Positions 1 through 9,597 of a stretch of DNA of 20,328 nucleotides are shown in pieces (the stretch's first letter is position 1; each line of letters begins with the position of its first letter). Both the position numbers and the translations under genes were made by a program. The notes under the pieces were generated by a model. That model made no database searches. It worked only from the letters and a program-made list of their open reading frames with translations, and was not told where the DNA came from. Location of the stretch: NCBI GenBank assembly GCA_000969725.1, contig JXSR01S035792.1. One strand, 5' to 3'. The DNA comes from Ophiothrix spiculata. Taxonomy: Eukaryota; Echinodermata; Ophiuroidea; Amphilepidida; Ophiotrichidae.

Positions 1-509
1 ATTGACTTAATGAAGGATGCAGAGATAATGACAAATAGTTATTTGTGCTTTGGCATATGTGACACGGACTATCCCAAATGAGTGCCATTTGCATTGCTGA
101 TTTCTCTAAATAAACTATTTCTAGAGTGACTTTTCCTATCATTGCTGAAAGGCAAACATATTTTTGCCATCTAAAAAAACTTGCATCCAAAAAGACTCCA
201 AAACACTATTTCTAAATAAGTTTGATCCATGCAAATCTGTACGTTGCATCAACAAATTTTACTGAAAGGATATCATAAAACTGTACATTATGTATGGACT
301 CTTTAAAGAGTTTTACTAGTCCTGTGAACTACATCCCTAAAACAAGCAACACTTATACAATCAATAATGCCTTTTAAAGGTAGATTGGCCTTCTTCTCTT
401 CAAGAAGTGGTAAGATGCAAATCACTATTCCTAGGACACATGCACCTCAAAAACAGGATGCCAGGCTATATAAGCCCTCTACTTTTCAACTCTTCTTAAT
501 GCGTCATAA
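1..509. other. AT-rich non-coding stretch, nothing identified
   Basis: No open frame of note, no internal pol III boxes, and no inverted or direct repeat longer than about 10 bases was seen on either strand. It ends where the foldback element at 510 begins. It is probably intergenic or intronic sequence. Confidence 0.5.
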
Positions 510-723
510 CCCTGGAGAAAATCAAGTACAATTTTAGTACAAGATTGGAATGTGCACATTTGGAACATCATTCGAGTTCACTTTAAGTACAATTCTAGTA
601 CAAAAAATTGTACTAGAATTGTACTTAAAATGTACTCGAATGATATTCCAAATGTGAACATTCTAATCTTGTACTAGAATTGTACTGGATTTGTATTAGA
701 ATTGTACTCGATTTCTACCAGGG
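510..723. mobile_element. Foldback (hairpin) element with CCCTGG/CCAGGG ends
   Basis: The segment is a long imperfect inverted repeat. The left arm (510-603) reads CCCTGG at its outer end and the right arm (605-723) ends in CCAGGG. Pairing runs almost to the centre around 603-606, where TAGTACAA meets TTGTACTA. The arms are built from a recurring word, AGTACAATTCTAGTACAA or its complement, seen near 525, 586, 607, 669 and 690. The right arm carries one extra unit near 685-705, so the arms differ in length. No clean target-site duplication is visible: the flanks are CATAA on the left and AAATAA on the right. It encodes nothing. It is most likely a non-autonomous foldback or MITE-type DNA element of unassigned superfamily. 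Confidence 0.75.
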
Positions 724-789
724 AAATAATAGCTTTTCCCTTTTTGAACAACTTACCAACTGGTTTAAAATTCTTATTAGGTTTCAAGT

Positions 790-1671
790 GCACAATATGA
801 GTTTTGTTTTATTTTAATTCTCATTGTATAAACTCTTGTTCTTCCGCATGTTATGTATTGTAATCTTATTTGAGCTGATAATAATAATTGTAAACACTAT
901 TCACCGCAAACAAAAGCGCATCATTCACTTATGTTTTAACGCCAACCTCATTGATCACACACCTCAATGCATTATTTGCCAACTTAGATACTCTCACCAT
1001 GTATGATCTACATAAATTATCAGTTGGGACATTTATGTATAAGTTTAAGAACAATATGTTGCCGTGTAATTTCTCCAATTATTTGTAACTGCTAGAAGTA
1101 TCCATAATTATAGCACTAGATCTTCTGATTCACTACGTCCACATAACTTTCAAAAAAACCTTGTTATAAATACAATCAGAAGTGTTTTAATATGGAACGG
1201 TATTGATGATCAAATTCGAAATGCTTAGTCTTTGAATATTTTTAAATCTACATAGATAAACAAAAATTTCGAACTAAATCTAGATTTTATTGTATTGCCA
1301 ATTGATTTTAATTGTTCCCAATTTGCCTTTTATCCTGCGCCTCATTTTTTGTATCATGACTACCTCGTTAACCAATTTCTGCCTTAATGCCAATATAAAA
1401 CATCATACATGTCTATCTTGTCTAGTCTCCACTGTATGTCTCTTGTTGGTCTTTATCTTGCACTGTTCTTTTTTCTTGTCTAATCTTATATTATTTTCTA
1501 TGGATGCCCAATACGGTTACTAAAGCTTTTGCTCTTTATTGGCCATCCCTCCAAAATTACATTTATCTTTCCTTGTTAAAATTGTATTCTCATTTATTGT
1601 ATTTATACTGTGTAAATTGTTTAGATATTGCTTTGCTTTGTATTTGGAAAAATAAACTGAAACTGAAACTG
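790..1671 (+). pseudogene. Decayed 3' end of a non-LTR retrotransposon (CR1/L2/jockey-like LINE) with 3' UTR
   Basis: Only the C-terminal end of the reverse-transcriptase ORF plus the 3' UTR is present, so this is a 5'-truncated copy. The diagnostic peptides are spread over all three forward frames by frameshifts and stops. LPHVMYCNLI lies near 840-870 (frame 1). RKQKRIIHLCFNANLIDHT lies near 905-960 (frame 2), matching the QKRIIR...HT stretch of these RTs. LFANLDTLTMYDLHKL and FMYKFKNNMLPCNFSNYL lie near 972-1085 (frame 0). IRSVLIWNGIDDQIRNA followed by SLNIFKS lies near 1160-1250, equivalent to the usual GPxIWNSLPxxIR...SLxxFK terminus. An AT-rich 3' UTR runs from about 1260 and ends in AATAAA overlapping a perfect (AAACTG)3 tail at 1654-1671, the kind of short tandem tail typical of CR1/L2 relatives. 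The family is recognised by motif only; the exact clade is uncertain. It cannot make a functional protein. Confidence 0.8.
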
Positions 1672-2943
1672 TTAAAAAATTCAAACTAAGATTAAGAAAA
1701 AAACTTGCTCTAATGTCAAACTGTTTAAACCTTTTAAAATCCATCATGTTTGCAACATTTACAACATTACTGAGAGTTCCTGTTGAGAAAAGATGACACC
1801 TCAGGATCACGTGAAAAACAAGTCTGCAAATCTTCAATTCAATCTGACATGAATTGCTGAAAACCATAAAAACTTGCATCAAAATGTTTAAATTCGGCTG
1901 GAAAGCTTAAGAAGTGTACATTTCATAAGAATGTTGAAATCAACTCAAAAGTTGAAAAATTTTATGCTTGTAAGATAGTTTGCTAATTATTTCCTTAAAA
2001 CCCCACGATTCACTGCAAAGTATTGACAAACCCACAATATTTATCCTCTTTAACACTTGCATTCACAAGCGTGTTAAGCAGCCTCCTGGATGTCTGATGT
2101 GCAGCCTGCCTCAGCTAATCATTTACAACAGAATACACTTAGCTCCTTCAATGTGCTCCATCTAAATTCCTTGACTAATGTGTGGGGAAGTTCTGCTCCA
2201 ATATGTACATTTGTGTTTTCTTAGCTGCCTCTATTATGATCATACTGATACACAACGTTTTGAATTTTAATTGATTCAACTTATCTCATTTTCCTTTTTA
2301 ATAATAACTGAAAGAAAACATTGTTTTGAGAAAAACTTAGTTTGGTGGAATTGTGTTGAAATTAAATATTTTTTTAAATCATTTTTTGTAGAGAATTTAA
2401 ATTTGGCAAATCCATGCATGAATAAGTTGGCAATCAAATGTAAATCAACAGTAAATTGTGTAGAAATACAGAAATCTTTCTACTAATTTCATTAAAAAAA
2501 TACCGGGGATTTATAGTGCGCTATGCCTCCCAGATTTGTAATTCCACTCGGCCTCAGCACACTTTACAGGTGTTCGCTGACCACTGTGGCCCAAGTTTTC
2601 ACACCAAGCATCATTTCAGGTACTGCGACAACCTCTAGGGGGGCGCTAAACCTTGATCAGCCTACATACACACCATCGCTGCCCGGATCAGTTCCCCGAG
2701 TTTCGTATGGGTATACAATTAGCAGTTAGTTCCTTACCCAAGGGAATTTCAAGCACATTCAACTTTGGGCACCAGCAGAGTTTGAACTCGGGACTTTTTG
2801 CACTGCAAGTGAGCGCCTAACCGTTTGAGCTAAGTTGACTGCTAAAAAATATTTATTAACCTGAATTTGACCTTTACCACTAGCCCAGAGTAGCCTGTCC
2901 CTTCCTATAATCACAATAAACTATACACCTATTCTGACACTTA
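1651..2943. repeat. Tandem segmental duplication, copy A
   Basis: This copy aligns with 3024-4132 in direct orientation. Shared blocks include TTTGCAACATTTACAACA (near 1748 and 3122), AAGATGACACCTCAGGA, TCTGCAAATCTT, AATACACTTAGCTCCTT, TGTGCTCCATCTA and ATAATCACAATAAACTATAC (near 2909 and 4097). Relative to copy B it has about 65 extra bases near 2055-2125, the SINE at 2501-2842, and lacks about 235 bases that copy B has near 3830-4068. The left breakpoint falls in the LINE tail: both copies start at AATAAACTGAAACTG. Identity is moderate, so the duplication is not recent. No gene is evident inside. Confidence 0.85.
2501..2842 (-). mobile_element. tRNA-derived SINE, minus strand, inserted in duplication copy A
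   Basis: Read on the minus strand, it starts with a tRNA-like head: A box TAGCTCAAACGGTTAGGCGC (complement of 2813-2832) and B box CGAGTTCAAACTC (complement of 2778-2790), spaced as in a pol III promoter. A body of about 270 bases follows, ending in GCGCACTATAAATCCCCGG and a T-rich tail. The element is flanked by the direct repeat TAAAAAA(T) at 2493-2500 and 2843-2850. Duplication copy B shows the empty site (TTGTTAAAAGATATTAAC near 3802-3820), which confirms the insertion boundaries. About 340 bases is a normal SINE length. It probably relies on a LINE reverse transcriptase supplied in trans. Family name not assigned. Confidence 0.85.
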
Positions 2944-3023
2944 GGGTGAAAAGTCGGTCTCCAAACAAAATTTCCGCTACCAAACATTTGGTCGTGACGT
3001 CAAAATGACGAGTGCCTCCAAAT
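2944..3023. other. Junction between duplication copies
   Basis: These 80 bases follow the last aligned block of copy A and precede the AATAAACTGAAACTG start of copy B; copy B has no clear counterpart. The stretch holds a perfect TGACGTCA octamer (2995-3002) and CCAAACATTTGG (2980-2991). The octamer is the cAMP-response-element consensus, but it may well be chance here. Confidence 0.4.
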
Positions 3024-4132
3024 AAAATAAACTGAAACTGTTGAAAAATTCATACTAATATTAAGAAAAAAAAAATACTTGCCCTAATGTCAAACTGTAT
3101 AAACCTTTTAACATCCATCATGTTTGCAACATTTACAACAGTACTGAGGGTCCCTGTTGAAAAAAGATGACACCTCAGGAGCATGAGAAACACAAGTCTG
3201 CAAATCTTAAATTCAATCTGACATGAAAACAATCAAAACTTGCTTCAAAAAGTATAAATTCGTCTGATTTCAAAAGAAAAAGCTTAAGAAATGGACATTT
3301 CAAACAAATTTTGAAATCAACTCAAAAGTTGTAAATTTTTATGCCTGTAAGATAGCTTGCTAATTATTTTCTTAAAACCCCTCTATTTACTGCAAAGTAT
3401 TTACAAGCCTGCAATATTTATACTCTTTAACACTTCACAAGAATACACTTAGCTCCTTAAATGTGCTCCATCTAGATTGCTTAACTAATGTGTGACAAAT
3501 AGTAACACCCTAATACACACATCTGCATTTCCTAGCTGCCTCTATTATCATATTAAGACACAACTCCATGAATTTCAATTGATTTAAATCATCTCATTTT
3601 TTTATCGTTTAAAAGAAAATGTAGTTAATGCTAAATTTGTTTTGAAGAAAAAATCACTGCAACTCTTTTGGGGACTTATTGAATTATTTTTAATACTTTT
3701 GGTAACAGATTGAAATTTGATATCCATGCATGATTAAATTTGCAATCAGTTTTTAAACCAATGGTAATTTGTGTTGATATACTGAAACCTTCCTACTAAT
3801 TTTGTTAAAAGATATTAACTAGAATATGACATTTGTATAAGTTGACAGGCAGTTATTTGATTTTAAACATAAAAACCTAAAATCATCTTTCATCAAGATC
3901 ATGATATTAAGACAACTATCACCTATCACAGATTGCATGCAATTGAGGCATTAATTCTGCCCGTCAAACGTGATTGTCAGTGCAAACTAGACACATGATA
4001 TGGGCAAAGGCACTTGTCAGAAAACTGGAACTACTTGACAGATGCTAAATAAGGACTGTCCACCTGTCCCCTTTACCACTAGCCTGTCCCTTCTGATAAT
4101 CACAATAAACTATACACCTATTTGGACACTTA
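3024..4132. repeat. Tandem segmental duplication, copy B
   Basis: Direct-orientation partner of 1651-2943. It begins with (AAACTG)2 at 3029-3040, a remnant of the LINE tail, but none of the LINE body, so the duplication breakpoint lies in or next to that tail. It lacks the SINE of copy A and has about 235 bases at 3830-4068 between TGAC and CTTTACCACTAG that copy A lacks. That extra block has no recognisable ends, so it may be a deletion in copy A rather than an insertion here. Minus-strand open frames match between the copies (3050-3232 and 1520-1882), but in the part compared there are about as many amino-acid changes as silent ones or more, so coding is not supported. Confidence 0.85.
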
Positions 4133-4534
4133 AAGTAAACCACTTTAAGGCCCTGCCATCGGCGCTATCTTGTTATTCACATCATTACACTGCATTCAAT
4201 AGATGAACCTGTTATCTGATGTGGATACTGAACTAATTACACAAACTGGTTTCAAGCTTGGGATGATATGACAATGATTTGATGAGATGGCTGTAAAATA
4301 ACTGGCTATGTTGAATGGTAGCAAATATGATAAGAAAACACAGGTCTTTCAGTTTCAATTTTAAAGTAAACTATTCTTTATACTGACGAATGCATTCCTT
4401 GCACAAAATAACGACATCCTGACAATAAGATAGAAAGCCAACTTTTAATGTAAACAAATTATTAATCATGAATTTAAACATATTTTAAATAGTGTGTTAC
4501 TTATACCTCCATTTTGAATTTAGTTTTAATGCTG
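4133..4534. other. AT-rich non-coding stretch
   Basis: Nothing recognisable: no open frame of note, no internal pol III boxes, no repeat shared with the rest of the window. It lies between duplication copy B and the TIR element at 4535. Confidence 0.45.
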
Positions 4535-4889
4535 TGCATAAGGCCTAAAAAAAATTGTTTGATTGGCGTAACCCGACCGACCCTAATTTTACCACCGACC
4601 CTAGATATTTTTATTTTTTTGAGCATGGTAAAAAACCTCCAAATCCCAAATTTGATGGGAATCGATTCATGGGAGCCCAAGATATGGCTTGTAGGACATT
4701 CAAAATGACAAATTAAAGATGTGTTACAGAAAAAGTGAAGATGTTTTTGTATATGTGCCATATATTTTGTGTTCTTGTATGTGAAACATAGCCTTAGAAA
4801 AAAAAAAGAAAAAAAAATCCGACCTACCTACCCTATTTTTTTTTCTATGTTACGCCAATCAAACAATTACTTTTTTTTGGCCTAATGCA
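4535..4889. mobile_element. MITE-like element with 38-bp imperfect terminal inverted repeats
   Basis: The left end (4535-4572) begins TGCATAAGGCCTAAAAAA and continues TTGTTTGATTGGCGTAAC. The right end (4849-4889) is its inverted counterpart, GTTACGCCAATCAAACAA ... TTGGCCTAATGCA, with small indels in the A tract. Just inside both ends lies a CGACC-ACCCTA word in the same orientation (near 4573-4605 and 4819-4834), so the interior is not a simple hairpin. Length is about 355 bases. Short open frames cross it on both strands and look incidental. Target-site duplication is unclear; a TA next to AGGCC is possible at both ends. Superfamily not assigned. Confidence 0.75.
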
Positions 4890-5788
4890 AATTGAGTATT
4901 TACTATTTAGGGACGTAAACAATATTTTATGTTGTGTTGTATCATTTGATATAAATAAGCTCCAAGCCAATTATAAGGGGATTTTATTTCTAAACAAGCA
5001 TTTACTGCTAGACCTGAATTATTAAGGCAAATGTTCCAGCAAATGTCTGAAAGAACCAAATAAATAAAGTAGGCATATCTGTGTAAAATGGCACGTGTGA
5101 TCTTATACAAAACTTCAGGTTTTATCTTATATCCTACAAAACTTTGACAATTAAGGGCCTGATATTTTGACTTTAACAAACCCTAATCATAGACTCAATG
5201 ATTATTAACAGGATAGCAATTTTGCTATTAAGTCAAAATATTCCCAAAAAAGCATTGGCAAAGTTAGTTGGCCCAACTAACTTTTATCTGGGTTAAGTCC
5301 TTTAAATTGCAATCTAAACAATGCTAACATTTAAGGTTTTTAAGCGGATAAGCAGTTTCCAAAAGCATAATTTACTTCTTTTTTGTATAAACTTCCTAAA
5401 TCCCTGTCCTCCTCGGCCTCCCACCCTAAATTCGATGTAAGTGTGCACATGCATCCAGAACTGAACATCAATATGACGACTATGCAAAATTTGCACATAT
5501 GGGTATCAAGATTATTCAAACACACTATAGATCTGTGTTCATTTTATTTTCATGATGGATTGTTATTGCTATCTCAGGAAGATGGAAATCGGATTGTACT
5601 AATGACAGTGATGGAGGCTAATGGGTCATGTGTTTTGTCAATGAACTCTGACAGTAAACTGCCTTGAGTATTTGTTGAAATTGAAAACCTCTGTATTTTT
5701 TGATAAGCAACTGAAAATGGGATGAAATTTGGCTTCACACATTAAGTGATAGCTATTTATACAAGAAATGATGTTGAAAATTATGACT
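4890..5788. other. Non-coding stretch with small palindromes
   Basis: Open frames of 60-94 codons occur on both strands around 4907-5667 (the longest plus-strand one is 5383-5667), but none shows a recognisable domain, and the opposite strand is open across the same bases. The only structure seen is at 5157-5283: inverted arms ATATTTTGACTT (5162-5173) and AAGTCAAAATAT (5230-5241), then a perfect 23-bp palindrome described separately. Confidence 0.4.
5261..5283. repeat. Perfect 23-bp palindrome
   Basis: The arms AAGTTAGTTGG and CCAACTAACTT are exact complements around one central C (5272). It lies 20 bases beyond the inverted arms ATATTTTGACTT/AAGTCAAAATAT (5162-5173, 5230-5241) and may belong to the same degraded foldback element. 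It could extrude as a cruciform; no function is implied by sequence alone. Confidence 0.8.
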
Positions 5789-5955
5789 TGGAAGGGGGTG
5801 CAGGGTGCAATGTACCCCTCTGAATAGACAAATTTACCAAAAAGGTCCACTTTGGGCTGCAAAGTGGCCAAAAAATGTCCTTTTTCTGAACAGTAAGTGG
5901 ATTACATGTTGGTCCACATTTGCGGTTCCACACCCTCGTCTGCACCATCCCAAGA
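5789..5955. mobile_element. Possible short repeat element with GGGTGCAG-like ends
   Basis: The left edge (GAAGGGGGTGCAGGGTG, near 5790-5807) is loosely mirrored at the right edge (CACCCTCGTCTGCACCATCC, near 5932-5951). Inside is a hairpin, GGTCCACTTTG (5844-5854) with CAAAGTGGCC (5860-5869). The ends match poorly and no target-site duplication was found, so the element call is tentative. The open frames over it show no domain. Confidence 0.3.
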
Positions 5956-6460
5956 AAAAAACCTGGCTACTGGCCTGCTTGCTGGTCATATGTGTAGCAT
6001 TGTGACAAAAGGGTGTAATTGCCTATGTCATATGTTTCTTATATATACTTATATTAAAGAAAACATCATCACATCTGAGTGACTTAGGGTAAAATGTATC
6101 CTTATAAGAAATATTTCTGGAATGATTTGAAAATGGCTCATACTGTCAAAGGTCATATTATACTACAATAAATTGATTTTATGCCATATTGGATGAGTAA
6201 AAATTGGAAGTGAGTTTTAGACAACTGATGAAGACAACCAAAGATGCTGATAGATAACTAATATACTCCAAATCTAATTTCAAATCTAATAATATAACCA
6301 TCCAGTAGCAAATCTCGTTACAATTACTGGCATGCATTATTACATTAACCTGTTATTGTCCTGCAATTAGACCTGTTCAATACCAATCCTGCAGCTAACG
6401 CCTGGCTAATTACATCCCAAAGTAAATCCAGTCAATTCATTAGGGTTTTCCATCACCATG
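5956..6460. other. AT-rich non-coding stretch
   Basis: No recognisable gene, RNA or repeat. The stretch ends at the target-site duplication of the hairpin element at 6470. Confidence 0.4.
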
Positions 6461-6696
6461 GTGGCTGTGAAGAGAAGATGTCGTGTGTAACCCATCATGC
6501 ATTGCTTCCTATGGGATTATTTATACAGGAAATCATGCGAGTAGTTAGTGATGAAATGCCCATAAATCAAAGTTAATTATTGTGATCTTGCATTTTGGGA
6601 ATGTTTCATCACTAACTACTCGCATGACTTCCTGTACAAAATTTCCCATAAGCAATGCATCATGGGATACACACGATATCTTCTCCTGTGGCTGTG
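6461..6696. mobile_element. 218-bp hairpin MITE with perfect 9-bp target-site duplication (MULE-like)
   Basis: The element proper is 6470-6687. Its left end begins AAGAGAAGATGTCGTGTGT and its right end is the inverse, ACACACGATATCTTCTCCT. The two arms (about 6470-6567 and 6596-6687) pair over nearly their whole length with a central loop of about 27 bases, including the inverted word CATGCGAGTAGTTAGTGATG. The direct repeat GTGGCTGTG at 6461-6469 and 6688-6696 is exact. A 9-bp duplication and long TIRs point to the Mutator/MULE superfamily; that assignment is inference. There is no coding capacity. The same TIR start occurs in the larger element at 12156. Confidence 0.88.
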
Positions 6697-6870
6697 GATG
6701 TATGTAGGCAAATCATCTAAAAGGGCAAACTCAGATGAGATACAGAGGGTGAGTTGTGGAGTCAGCTGCACAAATTTACTGGAAACTGGAACAACCTTGA
6801 GCAAAATAACATGGTATTATAACCAAATAGGCTTATAAGAGCACAGCCTGATTGAGGGCAGCAAGCTTTT

Positions 6871-7001
6871 TTAAGCGGGCGCTGGGCGATTTTTACCGTA
6901 TGGTTCCCGGCTTTTTGCGCCTGGTGGGACAGAAAAAAATGAGACCCAAGCGACAGTATTTTCCCCTACTACAGCGCCCGGGTCTTGTAGTGTCCGCTTA
7001 A
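6871..7001. mobile_element. TTAA-flanked short GC-rich insert
   Basis: Bases 6875-6997 lie between two TTAA tetramers (6871-6874 and 6998-7001) and have short inverted ends, GCGG at the left and CCGC at the right, with GGGCGCTGGG/CAGCGCCCGG further in. The segment is clearly richer in GC than its surroundings. This fits a small non-autonomous element using TTAA targets (piggyBac/Kolobok-like), but the terminal repeats are very short. On the minus strand the right part reads CACTACAAGACCC, which resembles a CACTA terminus without a matching partner. Confidence 0.5.
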
Positions 7002-7746
7002 GAGTCTTATAATGATAAAGCTTGGAAGGGAGTCTATGGAAATTTATTTAAAAGAATGTTAAACTTGTACAAAAACTGCCATATCTTTTCTATACAAGGA
7101 GTGAACATGCGAGACATCTGAAAAAACAAAAACAAAACAACTTGCCACTTACAATGTAACTCTCCTTTCTGATAACCTATTTAGCCATCTCATAAAAACT
7201 GATGATTTATATTCTATTCAGTGTTTCAGTACATGTGCTGCACAATAAGGGGGCTCTAGGGAGATGTGGAAATAGATTGTTTCCATCCTGCAATGTCCGG
7301 CCACTTTATATATTATCAATTTGGCTACACCATGTACACTGAATAAGAGCAAATCAATACTAACCTTTACAGTGTGTTAGTGAATATGGATATTATTTGT
7401 CTAATCAAAATTGACATTCAAATATATTTTTCATTACCTGTTAACCTGCCTTGTATAGTCAGATGGTTTTTTGAAGTACATCCTTAATTCATATTTAATA
7501 TACCTGTGACATCACAAAATTGTTTTAACTCTCCAATATTTTAAGCAAATGAACTTAATAGTTTATTTGAATGCTATTTCAATGAAAACTGCAGACGAAT
7601 TAGATTCCATTCAGTGTCTACATTCCCTTAGCAATTAGGGAACTCTATTTGGAGAGACATTCCAATTTAGAATTTAGAATTCTCCATTATTTTTGAGAGT
7701 TGCATGCACAATCCAAGGAGTGTGGTCGAATCCTAGCACTGGCGCT
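7002..7746. other. AT-rich non-coding stretch
   Basis: No gene-like open frame. Near 7715-7740 the words GGTCGAATCCTAG resemble a pol III B box, but no A box lies upstream at the expected distance, so at most this is a SINE scrap. Confidence 0.35.
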
Positions 7747-8109
7747 TGAGATACATCGGTGGCGTAATCAGACTTTTGATATTGCTGGTGCACACTTCTA
7801 GGGTTTTACTGATGACAATGGATTTTTGCACCCAAAAGGTACACCCAATTTTTTTAACATGGTTGCTGAAAACTGAAAAGTGGTTTCTTATCTTTTTCTT
7901 GTCAGTTTAAATGTGGTTCTTCTCTAATTTTTCTAACAATATCAACATCGTCTTGTACCACAAAATTTGCAGCTATTGGTAAACCCCTACAAAGTTTCCG
8001 ACAGCGGCGTTCGGCAACCGACAAACGCTGCGTGCGGTGAAGGACAAACGAATTATTGGTGGTGCCTGTGCATCCAGTATACCACTTCTGGTTATGCTAG
8101 TGAGATGCA
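7747..8109. mobile_element. Possible old TIR element with 9-bp imperfect target-site duplication
   Basis: The core is 7756-8100. The left end has GGTGGCGTAATCAGA (7758-7772) and the right end has TCTGGTTATGCTAG (8087-8100), about 10 of 14 complementary positions. Flanks TGAGATACA (7747-7755) and TGAGATGCA (8101-8109) match at 8 of 9 positions. The interior has related words, GCTGGTGCACAC near 7785 and GGTGGTGCCTGTGCA near 8058, and no open frame of note. It is probably a decayed non-autonomous DNA element; superfamily unclear. Confidence 0.45.
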
Positions 8110-9597
8110 CAGCTTAAAGCAAAATTGTTGAATCTGATAAGATAGATGCTTAAGCTTGAATACGGAAACAATGGTTATCAAATAACAATTTATTACCATA
8201 TTCAGAGACGAACAAATTCTTGTCAAAGTTAGCGATAATGCTTATCTTCTGATAAGTTCTTCAGACAATGTTAAACATGATCTTGTAATTCAGGAAAAAG
8301 AAAGGTCCAAATTTCTGTCAATGGTGTGATATTAAAAGTAAAAAAGAATGTCCCCACATGCAGGGAAAGGAAAAAAGATATAACATAATGAACGCAGAAA
8401 ACAAAAAGCCAATATTTGTCAAGATATTATCAAGGCACCGATCAAAATCGTGTGATACTCTAACATTCTCTTATCACATTTATTAGTGTTTTGCTATAGT
8501 ATCATATTGTTTCTCCACATTCACATCATATCATGTAGCTAGTACATGTGGAATTTACAAGTGTTTGTTTTAACCATAAAAATGGAAAATTGTTTGAACT
8601 TTCAGAAAATTAATCATCTCGATCCCTTATGGTTCTAGCTTTAGTCAGTGCATTCTTTAGTTCACAGGAAATTTCAGATGAAAATGTCTGACTTGTGAAA
8701 CCATAAATCTCAAAATATTGCTGGCAAAAGTGTTTCGATCATGATGAAAAGGCATACATAAATGATGAATATTAGTATTTTGACTCCTTTCTTTTATTTG
8801 ATTTTATTTAATAACACGATCCCATACCTTTCACAAACTCTATTCTATGGAATCTATTGCTCTTTCCTCGTTATCTCTTCAATGAAAGTCAAGTTGCTCG
8901 GTGAAAATTGGTTTTCTATCCCGACTCATTTGTCTGAATAGGAATATCTAGCAGTCGTAATGGCAGCTGGTATGGTGATGGTGGAGATCAAATGCTCATT
9001 TATCTTCCCAACACAAGCAATAAATGATTCAAGATTGGATTCGTTCTATCATACACAGCATTTTCACACATCACAATGCTTTAAAACAAAACGATTATTG
9101 CTTTTATTTAGTTCATGTCATATAGTAACTGCGTTTTATTTGATCTCAATAATTTATTCTTTAATATAAAATATTACATTTTGTTCTCACTTGTTTGGAC
9201 CACGAATCTTTTATTAATTATGAGGCAATAGCTTGCAATCTAGATGGTATGAAAATTAAAATGTTACTTGTGCGATGTACATGTACAGTGAAACATGCTA
9301 AAAAGCATGCATGTATTAAATGCATAAATTCCAACTTGGATGATATGGTTGAGAGTATTTTCAAATACTCTTTAATTTTTTATATTTTCAAATATATTGA
9401 GAAGCAAATATTGCAAATCTTAGGTATAAAAGGTGATTACATGTTTGATGCACCGTACCTTATAAAGTTGTGGGCATGCATACACAACTCTAACCCTAAC
9501 CCCACTGAATCTCACAATATCCCATTCCATGTTTGCCTAAGTCCAAATACATCATAGACCCGAGTTAGCTATATAATCACAAAATTTTCTGCTACGG
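8110..9597. other. Long AT-rich non-coding stretch
   Basis: The largest open frame (9195-9557, plus, 120 codons from a TTG) has a cluster of Cys/His codons near its middle but matches no domain I know and covers simple hairpins such as AGAGTATTT-TC-AAATACTCT (9354-9373), so coding is not supported. An open frame at 8960-9169 is similarly featureless. CTAACCCTAACCCC near 9489 is too short to be a telomere-type array. Confidence 0.4.

Noticed and set aside
2995-3002. TGACGTCA as a cAMP-response element
   Set aside because: No promoter or gene start is identifiable nearby; one octamer is not enough.
1520-3232. Matching minus-strand open frames in the two duplication copies (1520-1882 and 3050-3232), possible duplicated exon
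   Set aside because: In the part compared by eye there were about eight amino-acid changes against about four silent ones, and neither frame has a known domain. The conservation follows from the DNA duplication, not from protein constraint.
5383-5667. 94-codon open frame as a possible exon
   Set aside because: No recognisable domain or convincing splice context, and the opposite strand is open over part of the same interval.
6980-6992. CACTACAAGACCC (minus strand) as a CACTA/EnSpm terminus
   Set aside because: No matching inverted end exists at a sensible distance, and TTAA boundaries explain the segment at least as well.
9487-9502. Telomere-like CTAACCCTAACCCC
   Set aside because: Only about two units, isolated, and easily due to chance.
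9195-9557. 120-codon plus-strand open frame with a Cys/His cluster
   Set aside because: It starts at TTG, covers simple hairpins, is AT-rich, and the cysteine spacing matches no zinc-binding family I recognise.
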